Origin: Lycium barbarum
Lineage: Eukaryota > Streptophyta > Magnoliopsida > Solanales > Solanaceae
Reading direction: 5' to 3'
NCBI RefSeq assembly: GCF_019175385.1
Contig: NC_083345.1
Coordinates: 15,090,027 to 15,154,026 of the forward strand
DNA: 64,000 bases
Shown: positions 23,833 to 36,578 of the stretch, in pieces
Numbering within the stretch: the stretch's first letter is position 1
How the letters are laid out: each line of letters opens with the position of its first letter
The notes under the pieces: generated by a model
The model's input: only the letters and a program-made list of their open reading frames with translations
Database searches by the model: none
Told to the model about the DNA's origin: nothing
Program-made: the position numbers and the translations under genes

Positions 23833-24319
23833 CCCTTCCATTCAAATTGCAAATTGGAAGGTTCAACTTCGTAATACATCTTTAAATCCAAACGGATATT
23901 CACATATATGTATGTAACTTTTCACCAAAGTTTCACAAAATTATCAAAAAAATGATTTCATATATCGCGAATAACAATATTTTCTAACCATAACTTTATG
24001 AGAAAAAGAAGTGACAACATATAATAGATAAATACCTATGAATTTTCGGTCTTTGTAAGTATCGTACTTTCTGAGACAATTCCTGCAATACATTCAAAAT
24101 TAGAGTAAACTTCAATCATTTGTCACCAAAAGAAGAAATGTTACATTAAAATCAGAACACTAAAATATGCCTAATTTAAGCTTTCAAGGAAACTCATTAA
24201 GACCAGAAAACCTTATCATCTCTTTGATATTGAACGTACCTATAGTGTTATTTTTGTATACCGTTGAGTATTTATGATCCACCGTAAACCATCATAAAAT
24301 ATAGAAATCAGAAGTTTGA
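23833..24319. other. Intergenic, no gene seen
   Basis: AT-rich spacer between the family A element and gypsy-2, with no recognised feature. Confidence 0.5.
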
Positions 24320-27305
24320 TGTTACGTCCCGTATTTTTATACATTGGGACAACCCGGATTAACTATGATAAGTTAGGGCCAAGACTATTCCGGGATTTGA
24401 AGACGGGACTTTTGACTTGTGATTTTATTTTGAGACATAAGTTATATATGAAATTTTTGGCATGGAACACTTAGGAAAAATCGGGACCAAAATTCATATA
24501 ATTGGAATAAAAAATCTTGCTAAAAAAAAAAGGCCATTTGGCCATGTGGCTTTGGAATGGACCCACACATTTGGTGGCCAATTTTAATTGGTCCACCCCA
24601 TGTGTGGGCCATGGACACTTGGACAATATTCATATAAGCACAAAAGATGACCAAGTAGTCATCTTTTCTACCATTCCAACATTTAAAAAAAAAATAGCAA
24701 GAAGTTGAAGAACAACTTCAACCACACGGCCAAGAACAAGAAAAAAAAAAACCAAATCCAGTTCAAGCCATCCCAAAATTATTTCTTTGGTGTAAACCCA
24801 CTATTTTGAGGTCCCTAAGTAGTGTGGAAGTGTTGTTGGGGCGATCAAATCGTCCGTTTGGTAGAATCGCAAACCCTAACTATTTGTGGGATTGAAGAAA
24901 AAAGGTAAGAATTTCTCTTGTTTTATGAGTTGTGAATGTTATATGCTTGTTGTAGTATGTTAATATGGGTGAAATTTGTGAGATATGGTGGGTTTGAAGT
25001 TAGCCGTGTAAATGGGTATTTTGATTGGGTGTTGAATAAATTCCTTGTAGCAAGTTAAATTGTTGTAGTGTGTAGGATGGCTAAGAATCATCAATATATG
25101 TATATGTGTAGTGATAGATGAATATGGGTCATGCTATATGCCAAAGAACACTAATGTCGCTTAGCGTTTTAATGGTTGTTGTGATGACTTTTATGTTGGA
25201 AATGAGAGTTTAATGTCCCAAAATGATATGGTGAATTGTTGCGGACTGATTTGAGGCTTATTGTGCGTTTGACGTAATTTGTATATTTATGAGAATTATA
25301 TCGTTATATTGTGGATTGTTGACACAAATCATGAATAGAAGTTGAGAAGTGTGGCATAGGGGGCTGCTCTCGGTTTGGGGCTTTTTTCGGCCACATTGGA
25401 TTGTTGGAAAAATTATGTAAACTGTTTAGAAAGTTCTTGAATGTTGTTGGTAAGAATTCGGGTTGACAATTGAATGTATGAGCTATATTGTGGCTTGAAT
25501 GTAAGCCGTTGAAACGAATAGTTGGAAAGTTGTTGAATGATGTAAAAGAAAGTTACTATTGTTATTTTGTCTTTCGAATTGATTATCGATGTTGCTAGGT
25601 TGGTTATTGTGGTTGTTGTTGTTGATTTTGAGCGAGTTAAATTCTCGGGTTGGCCTATTTACAGGGGAAATGCTGCCGAATTTTCTGTAGAATTTAGAGT
25701 TAATTTGGAATAAATAACTGCTTAAGTGCCAATGGTTAATATTGGATATTCGTTGGCATATTTATAGACCTTGGGGAGCCCGAGGCGTAGATTGGGATTT
25801 ACTTTAGATTGGCTATTTTGGAGTGCGTACGAGGTATGTAAAGCAACCTCCTTTCTTTTTGGCATGTCTTAGTTTTCATAGGCTAAATTAGAGCCTTAAG
25901 GAAAATTCTAAATCCGAAATCCGAGCATGTTATGATCCGTATATGTTCTTTGGCACTCTTATGTATGACTTGATGAAATATGAACCTTTACGTATTCGAA
26001 AAATCGCTTTTCGAACTTTGCGCAAAAAAAAAAGGTTTCACTTTAAAGAACTTCGAAATTTCCGAATGCCATATCTTTCACATAAATGCTCGGATTGCTC
26101 CAAGATATATTTTTATAAAAGTTTGCATTACGTATAACGAGTATGTTTTCCATAAGCGGGCCCGACTTGGGTAAATTCCCGTCCGTGGGTCCCGCGACTT
26201 TGTTAAGACTATTATTTCGATTTTCAAATATGATCATTTTACTTATGTTTGAAGTTATGATAATGATTTTATGCATATGACTACTCACGACTCTATTCGT
26301 GCACTTTGTTATTTCCTTCGCCGAGTCCCGGACCGGTTCTGTTATCGTGCGCATTTTGATATACTCCGGAGTTATGCTGTGTTATGGTTCTCCGAGCTAC
26401 TCGCTAATGAGGGTCGGGTTCCACTTATGTTTGGTGATGTGTGGTATATGGCGTTATGTTGTGATGTGATATGTGACGGGGGTACGGAGATTTGAGACCT
26501 TCTGGTGTTATGTTGTGTTATGGCGCCATCGACGGGCGGGTGACCATATTCTTCTGTACCCTATGCATGACTTGCATATTTTTGACAGTAAACAAATTTT
26601 GATATGTTGAATTTGCACTTATGTTGATACTTCCATTTCGTTATATCTCAGATTTTTGCTTTCCTTACATTCTGCTTTGCATACTCAGTACATACTTCGT
26701 ACTGACCCCCTTTCTTCGGGGGCTGCGTTTCATGCCCGCAGGTACCGACGTACAGTTTGGTGATCCCCCAGTTTAGGATATCCCCTTCAGCTGTTGGAGT
26801 GTTCTTCTCATTTCAGAGCATACACTTTTGGTATATATATATTTTGTTCGCTATGCATGTATATATTTGTTTCGGGGTATGGCGGGGCCCTGTCCCTCCA
26901 TATGATTCGTTTGGTCGGTATAGAGGTCTGTAGACGTATTTGTGGGTGTGTGTGCCTGCTTCAGTGCAATTGTGTTTATATGATCTCTTTCGTTATGGCA
27001 GCCTCGTCGGCGTGCGTTTTGTATATGTTTTTGGGCCGTTGCGCCATTTGGTAGCCTTGTCGGCTTTTGACATATTTGATAGCCTTGTCGGCTTTTGACA
27101 TATTTGATAGCCTTGCTGGCTTTTTGATATATGTATATATATATATATGTTTGCGTTGAAATGTGTCTAATAAAGTTTGATATAGTTTGAGACGGCATAT
27201 AGCAGTTATAGCCATATATGCTGTTTGTATGAGATTCGATTGAATAGGTGCGTCAGGGTGCCCAAGTAGGGCGCCAGTCACGGCCTACGGGGTTGGGTCG
27301 TGACA
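24320..27305 (+). repeat. 5' LTR of gypsy-2 (2986 bp)
   Basis: Ends TG...CA. It is identical to 32415-35432 over long stretches. Compared with the other LTR it lacks about 33 bp between two TTTGTTAAGAC-like edges near 26199, consistent with a microhomology deletion. Short ORFs such as 26794-27054 recur in the other LTR and are not genes. Confidence 0.95.
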
Positions 27306-27309
27306 GAAG

Positions 27310-27320
27310 TGGTATCAGAG
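27310..27320 (+). other. Primer binding site of gypsy-2
   Basis: TGGTATCAGAG, complementary to the 3' end of initiator tRNA-Met, lies 4 bases after the LTR. Confidence 0.88.
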
Positions 27321-27511
27321 TGGTTTGTCCTTGGGATGTCTACAGACCGTGTCTAGTAGAGTCTTGTTTATCGGTGTGTTGTGCACCACATCGATAAACA
27401 GGAGGCTACAGGACATTTAGGGAGTCTTCTTTCTTTGAATCTTAGATCGTGAGATAGAGTTGTGCTATTAGGATGATTCTGTTCTGATCTGTTGTTGTTT
27501 TTCTTTCGGTG

Positions 27512-29860
27512 ATGCCTCTGAAAAAGGCGACGGCCGCCCAGAAGAAAAAGGGCGTGGTAGGAGAGACTAGCCGGGCTCGGAAGGGTACCCGGACCCTTGC
27601 TCAGATGATGCGTGATATTGCTCCCCGGCCAACAGACGCTGCTACGTCTTCATCATCAGAGGAGTCTGGAGCAGCTTCACCATTAGCTCCAGAGGCTCCA
27701 GCTCCCGCGCCTCCAGCACCCCAGCCAGGGGCGGAGGATAGGACATTGAGGGAGGCCGTGCAGCTATTGACTACTTTGGTAGCGGGACAGGTTCACACAC
27801 GCGGGCAGAGAGATGATGATGATGATGACAGGCGTGATAGCCTGAGGGTTCGTGATTTTCTGATATGCCGTCCCCCAGAGTTCTTCGGGTCTAAGCCCGA
27901 GGAGGACCCCCACGATTTCATTCGGGGAGTGCGGCGCTCATTGGATTTGGTCAGGGCTTCAGAGACCGAGTCCGTTGAGTTAGCCTCGCACAGATTACGA
28001 GATGTTGCTGCCAATTGGTATGAGTCTTGGGAGCTGTCCAGAGGTGAGGGGGCTTCCCCAGCTACTTGGGATGAGTTTGTGACTGCTTTTCTCCGCCACT
28101 TTCTGCCCCCGGAGTTACGGCGGGCACGGGTTGATAAATTTTTACAGTTGCGGCAGAACGGCCGGAGTGTTCGCGAGTATAACCTGGAGTTTGATTCTTT
28201 GGCTCGATATGCACCTGCTATAGTAGCGGATATGGCTGACCGTATGCACCGGTATGTGATAGGATTGGACCGCTACTTGATTGACAGTTGCATGGCGATG
28301 GCGTCACAGACAGATATAGATATCGCCCGGTTACAGGCCCATGCTCAAGGTATGGAGGACCGACATAGGGCCGATTATGCTGGTAGGGAGCGAGACAGGA
28401 GGCCGCCCAAAAGGGCCAGGTCCGCGGGGTATTCTGGAGATTCTCGAGGCGGACCGCCTCAGCAGCAGCTGTTAGGCAGATATTTTCCTCCGTCAGGCCA
28501 GGCTACACAGTCAGCCGGCAGACGATTTGACAGTGCAGGACCATCTGGGGCCGGTCAGAGTTCCAGAGTATCGGGTTCCCAGACAGTCAGGGGTTCCAGC
28601 CAGTCCAGACCACCCAGGCCCCGTTGTTCTTATTGCGGGAAATCGCACCCAGGGGAGTGCTATCGAGCTACTGGAGCCTGTTTTTCTTGCGGCCGTCAGG
28701 GCTATATTATGTGTGACTGTCCGATGGCGAGTGGTTCTGGCAGTACAGTTCAGCCGACGGGATCAGCCGCAGGTTCATCTTCTACTCCCTCAGCTGTGCG
28801 CCCTGCGGGGCGAGGTATGCCGGTACAGGCAGGTCGAGGCCGTGGCGGTGCTTCAGGTTCTAGCGGTCCTTCGAACCGCATATATGCATTGGCTAGCCGC
28901 CAGGATCAGGAGGCTTCGCCAAACGTTGTTACAGGTACTTTACTGGTTTTCTCCCGATCTGTATATCCATTGATTGATCCTGGTTCGACTTTATCGTATA
29001 TTGCTCCACTTATTGCTAATGAAATTGGAATAGAGTCTGAGCCGATAGAGCCTTTTGAGGTAGCTACACCTGTAGGGGATTTTGTTATAGCCAGACAGGT
29101 TTATCGAGATTGTTCTGTTATTATATCTGATCGTTGCACTAAGGCTGATTTGATAGAGTTAGATATGCTTGAATTTGATGTTATTATGGGCATGGACTGG
29201 TTAGCGTCCTGTTATGCTAATGTTGACTGCCAGCAGAAGGTAGTTCGTTTCCAGTTCCCAGGGGAACCAGTTATAGAGTGGTCCGGGTGTACAGCATCGC
29301 CGAGGGGTCAGTTTATTTCATACCTCAAGGCTAAGAAAATGATTCAGAAGGGTTATATTTATCATTTGGTCCGTGTTCACGATACTACAGCCGAGGCACC
29401 TACTTTGCAGTCAGTTCCGGTTGTCAATGAATTTTCAGATGTATTCCCAGATGAGCTTCCGGGTCTTCCGCCTGAGCGAGAGATAGACTTTGCTATTGAT
29501 TTGTTGCCAGATACGCAGCCCATATCTATTCCTCCGTACAGGATGGCACCGGCAGAATTAAAAGAATTGAAGGAACAGTTGAAAGATTTATTAGAAAAAG
29601 GTTTCATTAGACCCAGTACATCGCCCTGGGGAGCGCTGGTATCATTTGTGAGAAAGAAAGATGGGTCACTGCGGATGTGTATTGACTATGGGCAATTGAA
29701 TAAGGTGACCATCAAGAATAGATATCCCCTCCCCCGGATTGATGATTTATTTGATCAGTTGCAGGGTGCAAAATATTTCTCGAAGATAGATCTGCGTTCG
29801 GGTTATCACCAGGTACGGGTACGAGAGTCTGATATTCCGAAGACTGTATGGGCATTATGA
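27512..29860 (+). pseudogene. gypsy-2 gag-protease-RT (N-terminal part of pol), frameshifted
   Basis: A 782-residue frame from the ATG at 27512. The capsid-like region covers roughly residues 110-280 ([48 protein letters not shown]). A zinc knuckle near residue 392 reads [14 protein letters not shown], in which Tyr replaces the usual third zinc ligand His. The protease ([11 protein letters not shown]) is near residue 488, and the RT fingers start about residue 660. The frame leaves the family at the RT motif after DIPKT, where about 14 nt (part of the [11 protein letters not shown] block) are missing, and stops at 29860. The RT catalytic part continues in the next frame at 29871. Confidence 0.92.
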
Positions 29861-31778
29861 ATTCAGAGTCATGTCTTTTGGGCTGACTAATGCTCCAGCG
29901 GTATTCATGGATTTGATGAATCGGGTATTTCGGCCTTTCCTTGATATGTTCGTGATTGTGTTTATTGATGATATATTGGTTTATTCACGATCAGCAGAGG
30001 AGCATTCTGATCATTTGAGAACAGTGCTGGGCACTCTTCGGCAGCAGCAATTATATGCTAAATTTTCGAAATGTGAATTCTGGTTAACTTCTGTGGCATT
30101 CTTGGGGCATATAGTTGGAGCAGATGGTATTCAGGTTGATACGCAGAAAATTGAAGCTGTACAGAATTGGCCCAGGCCTACTACACCTACAGAGGTACGC
30201 AGTTTTCTGGGGTTGGCCGGTTATTACAGAAGGTTCGTAGAGAATTTTTCTTCTATTGCGGCGCCATTAACAAAGTTAACTCAGAAGGCAGCGAAATTTC
30301 AGTGGACTGATGCCTGTGAGCGCGGCTTCCAGATGTTGAAGGAAAAATTAATTACAGCTCCAGTTTTAGCTCTTCCAGAAGGACCAGACGGGTATGTGGT
30401 TTATTGTGATGCCTCTGGTACGGGTTTGGGTTGTGTGTTGATGCAGCACGGTCGATTCATAGCCTATGCTTCCCGGCAGCTCAAATCGCAAGAGAAGAAT
30501 TATCCCATTCATGATTTGGAGTTAGCCGCGGTTATTCATGCTTTGAAGATTTGGCGGCATTACTTATATGGGGTCCACGTTGATATTTATACGGACCATA
30601 AGAGCCTCCAGAACATTTTTAAACAGAAAGAATTGAATTTGCGACAGAGACGGTGGTTAGAGTTGCTGAAGGATTATAATGTCGATATTTTATACCATCC
30701 AGGGAAAGCCAATGTCGTAGCAGATGCGCTTAGCCGCAAGTCCATGGGCAGTCTGATTGGTGTACAGTCTGGTAAGATAGAAATGGTTCGTGATATTCAT
30801 CAGCTAGCCAGTTTGGGAGTCCGCTTGGCCGATTCTGGAGATACTGGGATTTCTATTCGAGGGGTGGCCGACTCCTCCATTCTGGGTGAGATAAAGCGGC
30901 GTCAGTATGATGATCCTGTTCTGATACAGTATAGGGATGCAGTCCGTGAAAAAGAGCAGACCCCGTTTGAGATTACATCTGATGGAGTGCTATCATACAT
31001 GGGCAGATTATGTGTACATGACGTTGCGGGACTGCGACGACAGGTTATGGGTGAGGCACATCATGCCAGGTATTCTGTTCACCCAGGGTCGACGAAAATG
31101 TATCATGATCTTCGATGTCTGTATTGGTGGGACGGTATGAAAAAGGACATAGCAGAGTTCGTTGCCCAGTGCCCTAATTGTCAGCAGGTGAAAATTGAGC
31201 ATCAGAAACCCGGTGGGTTATTGCAGGAGATGGAGATACCAACGTGGAAGTGGGAGATAATTAATATGGATTTCATTGTAGGCTTGCCTCGCACTCCACG
31301 GAGGTACGACTCCATTTGGGTTATCGTTGATCGGCCGACAAAATCAGCCCATTTTCTTCCAGTTCGGACTACCTACACAGCTGAAGATTATGCCAGGCTA
31401 TATATTAAGGAGATTGTGAGACTGCACGGAGTTCCTGTGTCTGTTATTTCCGATAGAGGTGCCCAGTTTACACCTAAGTTCTGGAGATCATTTCAGGAGG
31501 GATTGGGGACCCAGGTGAGCCTGAGTACAGCATTTCATCCTCAGTCCGACGGACAGGCCGAGCGCACTATTCAGACATTGGAAGATATGTTGCGGGCCTG
31601 TGTTATTGATTTCAGGGGTAGCTGGGACGATCATTTGCCACTTGTTGAGTTTGCTTATAACAACAGCTACCACTCCAGTATTCAGATGGCACCATATGAG
31701 GCTTTGTATGGCAGGAAATGCAGATCTCCGATCGGTTGGTTTGACGTGGGTGATACTCAATTAATTGGTCCAGATTAG
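29861..31778 (+). pseudogene. gypsy-2 RT catalytic part, RNase H, integrase core
   Basis: Continues pol after the deletion; the first visible block is [20 protein letters not shown]. The catalytic RT motif FIDDILVYS is near 29962. RNase H begins near 30405 ([21 protein letters not shown]) and ends at the VADALSRK block. The integrase has a zinc finger ([16 protein letters not shown]), then the DDE core: [18 protein letters not shown] and the Glu in [11 protein letters not shown] 1-nt loss at about 31776 (GPDLVQQA region) creates the stop at 31778 and puts the C-terminal part in another frame. Confidence 0.92.
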
Positions 31779-32311
31779 TCCAGCAGGCGGTCAATAAAGT
31801 GAAACTGATCCGAGAGCGACTATTAGCGGCCCAGAGTCGACAGAAATCCTATGCTGATAAGAGACGTCGACCGTTAGAATTCCAAGTTGGAGATTGGGTG
31901 TTCCTGAAAGTGTCACCAATGAAAGGTGTTATGCGATTTGGCAAGAAAGGAAAGCTCAGTCCGAGATATATTGGGCCTTATCAGATTATTCGTAAAATAG
32001 GCAAAGTGGACTACGAATTCCATGTTTCTATGCTTCGTAAGTGTATTGGTGACCCTTCCAGAGTTTTTCCTACAGATGATATACAGGTCACGGAGGAGCT
32101 ATCTTATGAAGAGCAACCTATAACCATATTGGATCGTCAGGTAAGAAGGTTGCGGAATAAGGATGTGGCTTCTGTTAAGGTGCTGTGGCGGAATAATAAC
32201 CGCGAGGAAATGACCTGGGAGGCTGAGGAGCAGATGAAGAAAAAGTATCCTCACTTATTCCCAATACCTTCAGGTAATTCAAATTCTTTGTCTGACTATG
32301 TTGATTTATGA
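31779..32311 (+). pseudogene. gypsy-2 integrase C-terminus and chromodomain-like tail
   Basis: From about 31799 the frame reads KLIRERLLAAQSRQKSYADK, the GDWVFLKVSPMKGVMRFGKK block, and IGPYQIIRKIGKVDYE followed at once by FHVSMLRKC. About 16 family residues between YE and FHVSML (present in gypsy-1 as LELPQDLAAVHPV) are missing without loss of frame. It ends with ILDRQVRRLRNKDVASVKV and WEAEEQMKKKYPHLF, a short chromodomain-like end thought to guide integration to chromatin marks. Confidence 0.88.
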
Positions 32312-32380
32312 ATGATTTGTATGTGATGGCTATAAAAGCAACTCCCCCGAATTTGAGTAAGATCCGTAGAACTAATCCAA

Positions 32381-32414
32381 CATTCGAGGACGAATGTTCT
32401 TAAGGGGGGGAGGA
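32381..32414 (+). other. Palindrome and polypurine tract of gypsy-2
   Basis: The perfect 16-bp palindrome CATTCGAGGACGAATG (32381-32396) is followed by the purine run AAGGGGGGGAGGA (32402-32414), directly before the 3' LTR. The arrangement equals that of gypsy-1. Confidence 0.88.
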
Positions 32415-35400
32415 TGTTACGTCCCGCATTTTTATACATTGGGACAACCCGGATTAACTATGATAAGTTAGGGCCAAGACTATTCCGGGATTTGAAGACG
32501 AGACTTTTGACTTGTGATTTTATTTTGAGACATAAGTTATATATGAAATTGTTGGCATGGAACACTTAGGAAAAATCGGGACCAAAATTCATATAATTGG
32601 AATAAAAAATCTTGCTAAAAAAAAAAAGGCCATTTGGCCATGTGGCTTTGGAATGGACCCACACATTTGGTGGCCAATTTTAATTGGTCCACCCCATGTG
32701 TGGGCCATGGACACTTGGACAATATTCATATAAGCACAAAAGATGACCAAGTAGTCATCTTTTCTACCATTCCAACATTTAAAAAAAAAAAGAGCAAGAA
32801 GTTGAAGAACAACTTCAACCACACGGCCAAGAACAAGAAAAAAAAAAACCAAATCCAGTTCAAGCCATCCCAAAATTATTTCTTTGGTGTAAACCCACTA
32901 TTTTGAGGTCCCTAAGTAGTGTGGAAGTGTTGTTGGGGCGATCAAATCGTCCGTTTGGTAGAATCGCAAACCCTAACTATTTGTGGGATTGAAGAAAAAA
33001 GGTAAGAATTTCTCTTGTTTTATGAGTTGTGAATGTTATATGCTTGTTGTAGTATGTTAATATGGGTGAAATTTGTGAGATATGGTGGGTTTGAAGTTAG
33101 CCGTGTAAATGGGTATTTTGATTGGGTGTTGAATAAATTCCTTGTAGCAAGTTAAATTGTTGTAGTGTGTAGGATGGCTAAGAATCATCAATATATGTAT
33201 ATGTGTAGTGATAGATGAATATGGGTCATGCTATATGCCAAAGAACACTAATGTCGCTTAGCGTTTTAATGGTTGTTGTGATGACTTTTATGTTGGAAAT
33301 GAGAGTTTAATGTCCCAAAATGATATGGTGAATTGTTGCGGACTGATTTGAGGCTTATTGTGCGTTTGACGTAATTTGTATATTTATGAGAATTATATCG
33401 TTATATTGTGGATTGTTGACACAAATCATGAATAGAAGTTGAGAAGTGTGGCATAGGGGGCTGCTCTCGGTTTGGGGCTTTTTTCGGCCACATTGGATTG
33501 TTGGAAAAATTATGTAAACTGTTTAGAAAGTTCTTGAATGTTGTTGGTAAGAATTCGGGTTGACAATTGAATGTATGAGCTATATTGTGGCTTGAATGTA
33601 AGCCGTTGAAACGAATAGTTGGAAAGTTGTTGAATGATGTAAAAGAAAGTTACTATTGTTATTTTGTCTTTCGAATTGATTATCGATGTTGCTAGGTTGG
33701 TTATTGTGGTTGTTGTTGTTGATTTTGAGCGAGTTAAATTCTCGGGTTGGCCTATTTACAGGGGAAATGCTGCCGAATTTTCTGTAGAATTTAGAGTTAA
33801 TTTGGAATAAATAACTGCTTAAGTGCCAATGGTTAATATTGGATATTCGTTGGCATATTTATAGACCTTGGGGAGCCCGAGGCGTAGATTGGGATTTACT
33901 TTAGATTGGCTATTTTGGAGTGCGTACGAGGTATGTAAAGCAACCTCCTTTCTTTTTGGCATGTCTTAGTTTTCATAGGCTAAATTAGAGCCTTAAGGAA
34001 AATTCTAAATCCGAAATCCGAGAATGTTATGATCCGTATATGTTCTTTGGCACTCTTATGTATGACTTGATGAAATATGAACCTTTACGTATTCGAAAAA
34101 TCGCTTTTCGAACTTTGCGCAAAAAAAAAAAAGGTTTCACTTTAAAGAACTTCGAAATTTCCGAATGCCATATCTTTCACATAAATGCTCGGATTGCTCC
34201 AAGATATATTTTTATAAAAGTTTGCATTACGTATAACGAGTATGTTTTCCATAAGCGGGCCCGACTTGGGTAAATTCCCGTCCGTGGGTCCCGCGACTTT
34301 CCTTTATGTAATTCGGGAACTTTTGAAAGAATTTGTTAAGACTATTATTTCGATTTTCAAATATGATCATTTTACTTATGTTTGAATTTATGATAATGAT
34401 TTTATGCATATGACTACTCACGACTCTATTCGTGCACTTTGTTATTTCCTTCGCCGAGTCCCGGGCCGGTTCTGTTATCGTGCGCATTTTGATATACTCC
34501 GGAGTTATGCTGTGTTATGGTTCTCCGAGCTACTCGCTAATGAAGGTCGGGTTCCACTTATGTTTGGTGATGTGTGGTATATGGCGTTATGTTATGATGT
34601 GATATGTGACGGGGGTACGGAGATTTGAGACCTTCTGGTGTTATGCTGTGTTATGGCGCCATCGACGGGCGGGCGACCATATTCTTCTGTACCCTATGCA
34701 TGACTTGCATATTTTTGACAGTAAACAAATTTTGATATGTTGAATTTGCACTTATGTTGATACTTCCATTTCGTTATATCTCAGATTTTTGCTTTCCTTA
34801 CATTCTGCTTTGCATACTCAGTACATACTTCGTACTGACCCCCTTTCTTCGGGGGCTGCGTTTCATGCCCGCAGGTACCGACGTACAGTTTGGTGATCCC
34901 CCAGTTTAGGATATCCCCTTCAGCTGTTGGAGTGCTCTTCTCATTTCAGAGCATACACTTTTGGTATATATATATTTTGTTCGCTATGCATGTATATATT
35001 TGTTTCAGGGTACGGCGGGGCCCTGTCCCGCCATATGATTCGTTTGGTCGGTATAGAGGTCTGTAGACGTATTTGTGGGTGTGTGTGCCTGCTTCAGTGC
35101 AGTTGTGTTTATATGATCTCTTTCATTATGGCAGCCTCGTCGGCGTGCGTTTTGTATATGTTTTTGGGCCGTTGCGCCATTTGGTAGCCTTGTCGGCTTT
35201 TGACATATTTGATAGCCTTGTCGGCTTTTGACATATTTGATAGCCTTGCCGGCTTTTTGATATATGTATATATATATGTTTGCGCTGAAATGTGTCTAAT
35301 AAAGTTTGATATAGTTTGAGACGGCATATAGCAGTTATAGCCATATATGCTGTTTGTATGAGATTCGATTGAATAGGTGCGTCAGGGTGCCCAAGTAGCG

Positions 35401-35432
35401 CCAGTCACGGCCTACGGGGTTGGGTCGTGACA
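32415..35432 (+). repeat. 3' LTR of gypsy-2 (3018 bp)
   Basis: TGTTACGTCC...TCGTGACA. It retains the 33-bp segment near 34301-34334 lost from the 5' LTR. Confidence 0.95.
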
Positions 35433-35437
35433 TTTAA

Positions 35438-36578
35438 TATACTCATGGTGAGAAAAAGAAAAAACAAGTTCGTAGTCATTAATAGATAACTTGATATTCT
35501 TTCCCCAAAAAAGAAAAGAATTAGATGAGGGCAGAGATGATTTGTTTGAAGCAAGACACAATCGTGACGAGGAGGACTACATGCTATTGCTATGACTCTT
35601 CAGTGTCCTCATTTACTATGATTCTTAATTAATTGCCTTCATTATTCTTAATGGTCTTTATTGGCCATTGCTACTAATTTTGTAGTCATGGGTAAACATT
35701 AACTTTTATTGGAATTCTATGTATATATTAAATTTTTAATCAGAAAAATTAGTTTAAAAGCCCCCAAAAAAAAAAAAGAGAAAAAAGATAAATAGAAATG
35801 GAGATCATAGAGAGTGTCTCATCACCTTGTCTATGCCTAAGTTTTTATTATATATAGAAATACATCGCTAGACTCACACTTGATATGAGACGTCCTCACA
35901 TGATGGTGAAAATTAATATACTCACAAAAATCTTTAACTTGAATAGCCTCTTATTAATTTTAAGAGGAAATCTTTCCGTGGTATAGGACTTATCCTGTTT
36001 GGATTGTCGAATCTCTCCCTTTTTGCCAATTAAATTAGTGAATTTCAAATAAATGATTAGATAATCAAATTTTTTTTGTCTTATCCATTTGTTATAGACA
36101 GTAAAATATTTTTTAAAAAAACTTGTGGCTCAAAATAAACACCAAAGATGAACGAAGGAAAAAAGAGGAAAAGCATTAAGTTAGAAACGACAATTAGAAC
36201 ACGCACCAAACTAAACCTGTCTCATATCAATTCTTAAGGGGCACCAATATTCTTGTCATATAGATTAATATTTTGCAGAAACGTCTAAACAGCAAAAGTA
36301 GAGTTTTCTAAAACCTCCCTATCACATAAACGGATGAACAAGCCAATGCAATGGCCTAAGGAGTGTAATATACTGATTTCTGGCATTCATCACAGCATAA
36401 CCAGAAATTAGCATTAGTTAGTTTTCTCCACCATAGTGGCTTAGATAAATGTTGACGAAAAGAACAACCTCCTGTGATAATACTGAGTTCTAAGATTTAT
36501 CATTACAGAAAAAGAAATTTCCCCTAAGAGACGGGAGTAGTTTTTTTTTTCTCCAAAACTATTTTGCAGGTGTAGGGC
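35438..36578. other. Intergenic, no gene seen
   Basis: AT-rich sequence between gypsy-2 and the 3' end of the Argonaute gene. The part next to 36578 should hold its 3' untranslated region. No other feature recognised. Confidence 0.5.

Larger units (their letters stand above)
24320..35432 (+). mobile_element. Ty3/gypsy LTR retrotransposon gypsy-2 (11.1 kb)
   Basis: Two nearly identical LTRs (24320-27305 and 32415-35432) enclose primer site, gag-pol and polypurine tract in plus-strand order. Ends are TGTTACGTCC...GGGTCGTGACA. Flanking bases TTTGA (24315-24319) and TTTAA (35433-35437) agree at 4 of 5, a probable mutated target duplication. Domain order RT-RNase H-integrase plus a chromodomain-like tail places it with Tekay/Del-type chromoviruses. 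High LTR identity suggests a recent insertion; the main difference is 33-34 bp present only in the right LTR (about 34301-34334). Reading frames are interrupted in two places, so it needs proteins from a relative to move. Confidence 0.95.

Noticed and set aside
26794..27054. 86-residue frame that recurs at 34927-35187
   Set aside because: It is LTR sequence of gypsy-2 present in both LTRs; its conservation reflects the recent insertion, not coding.
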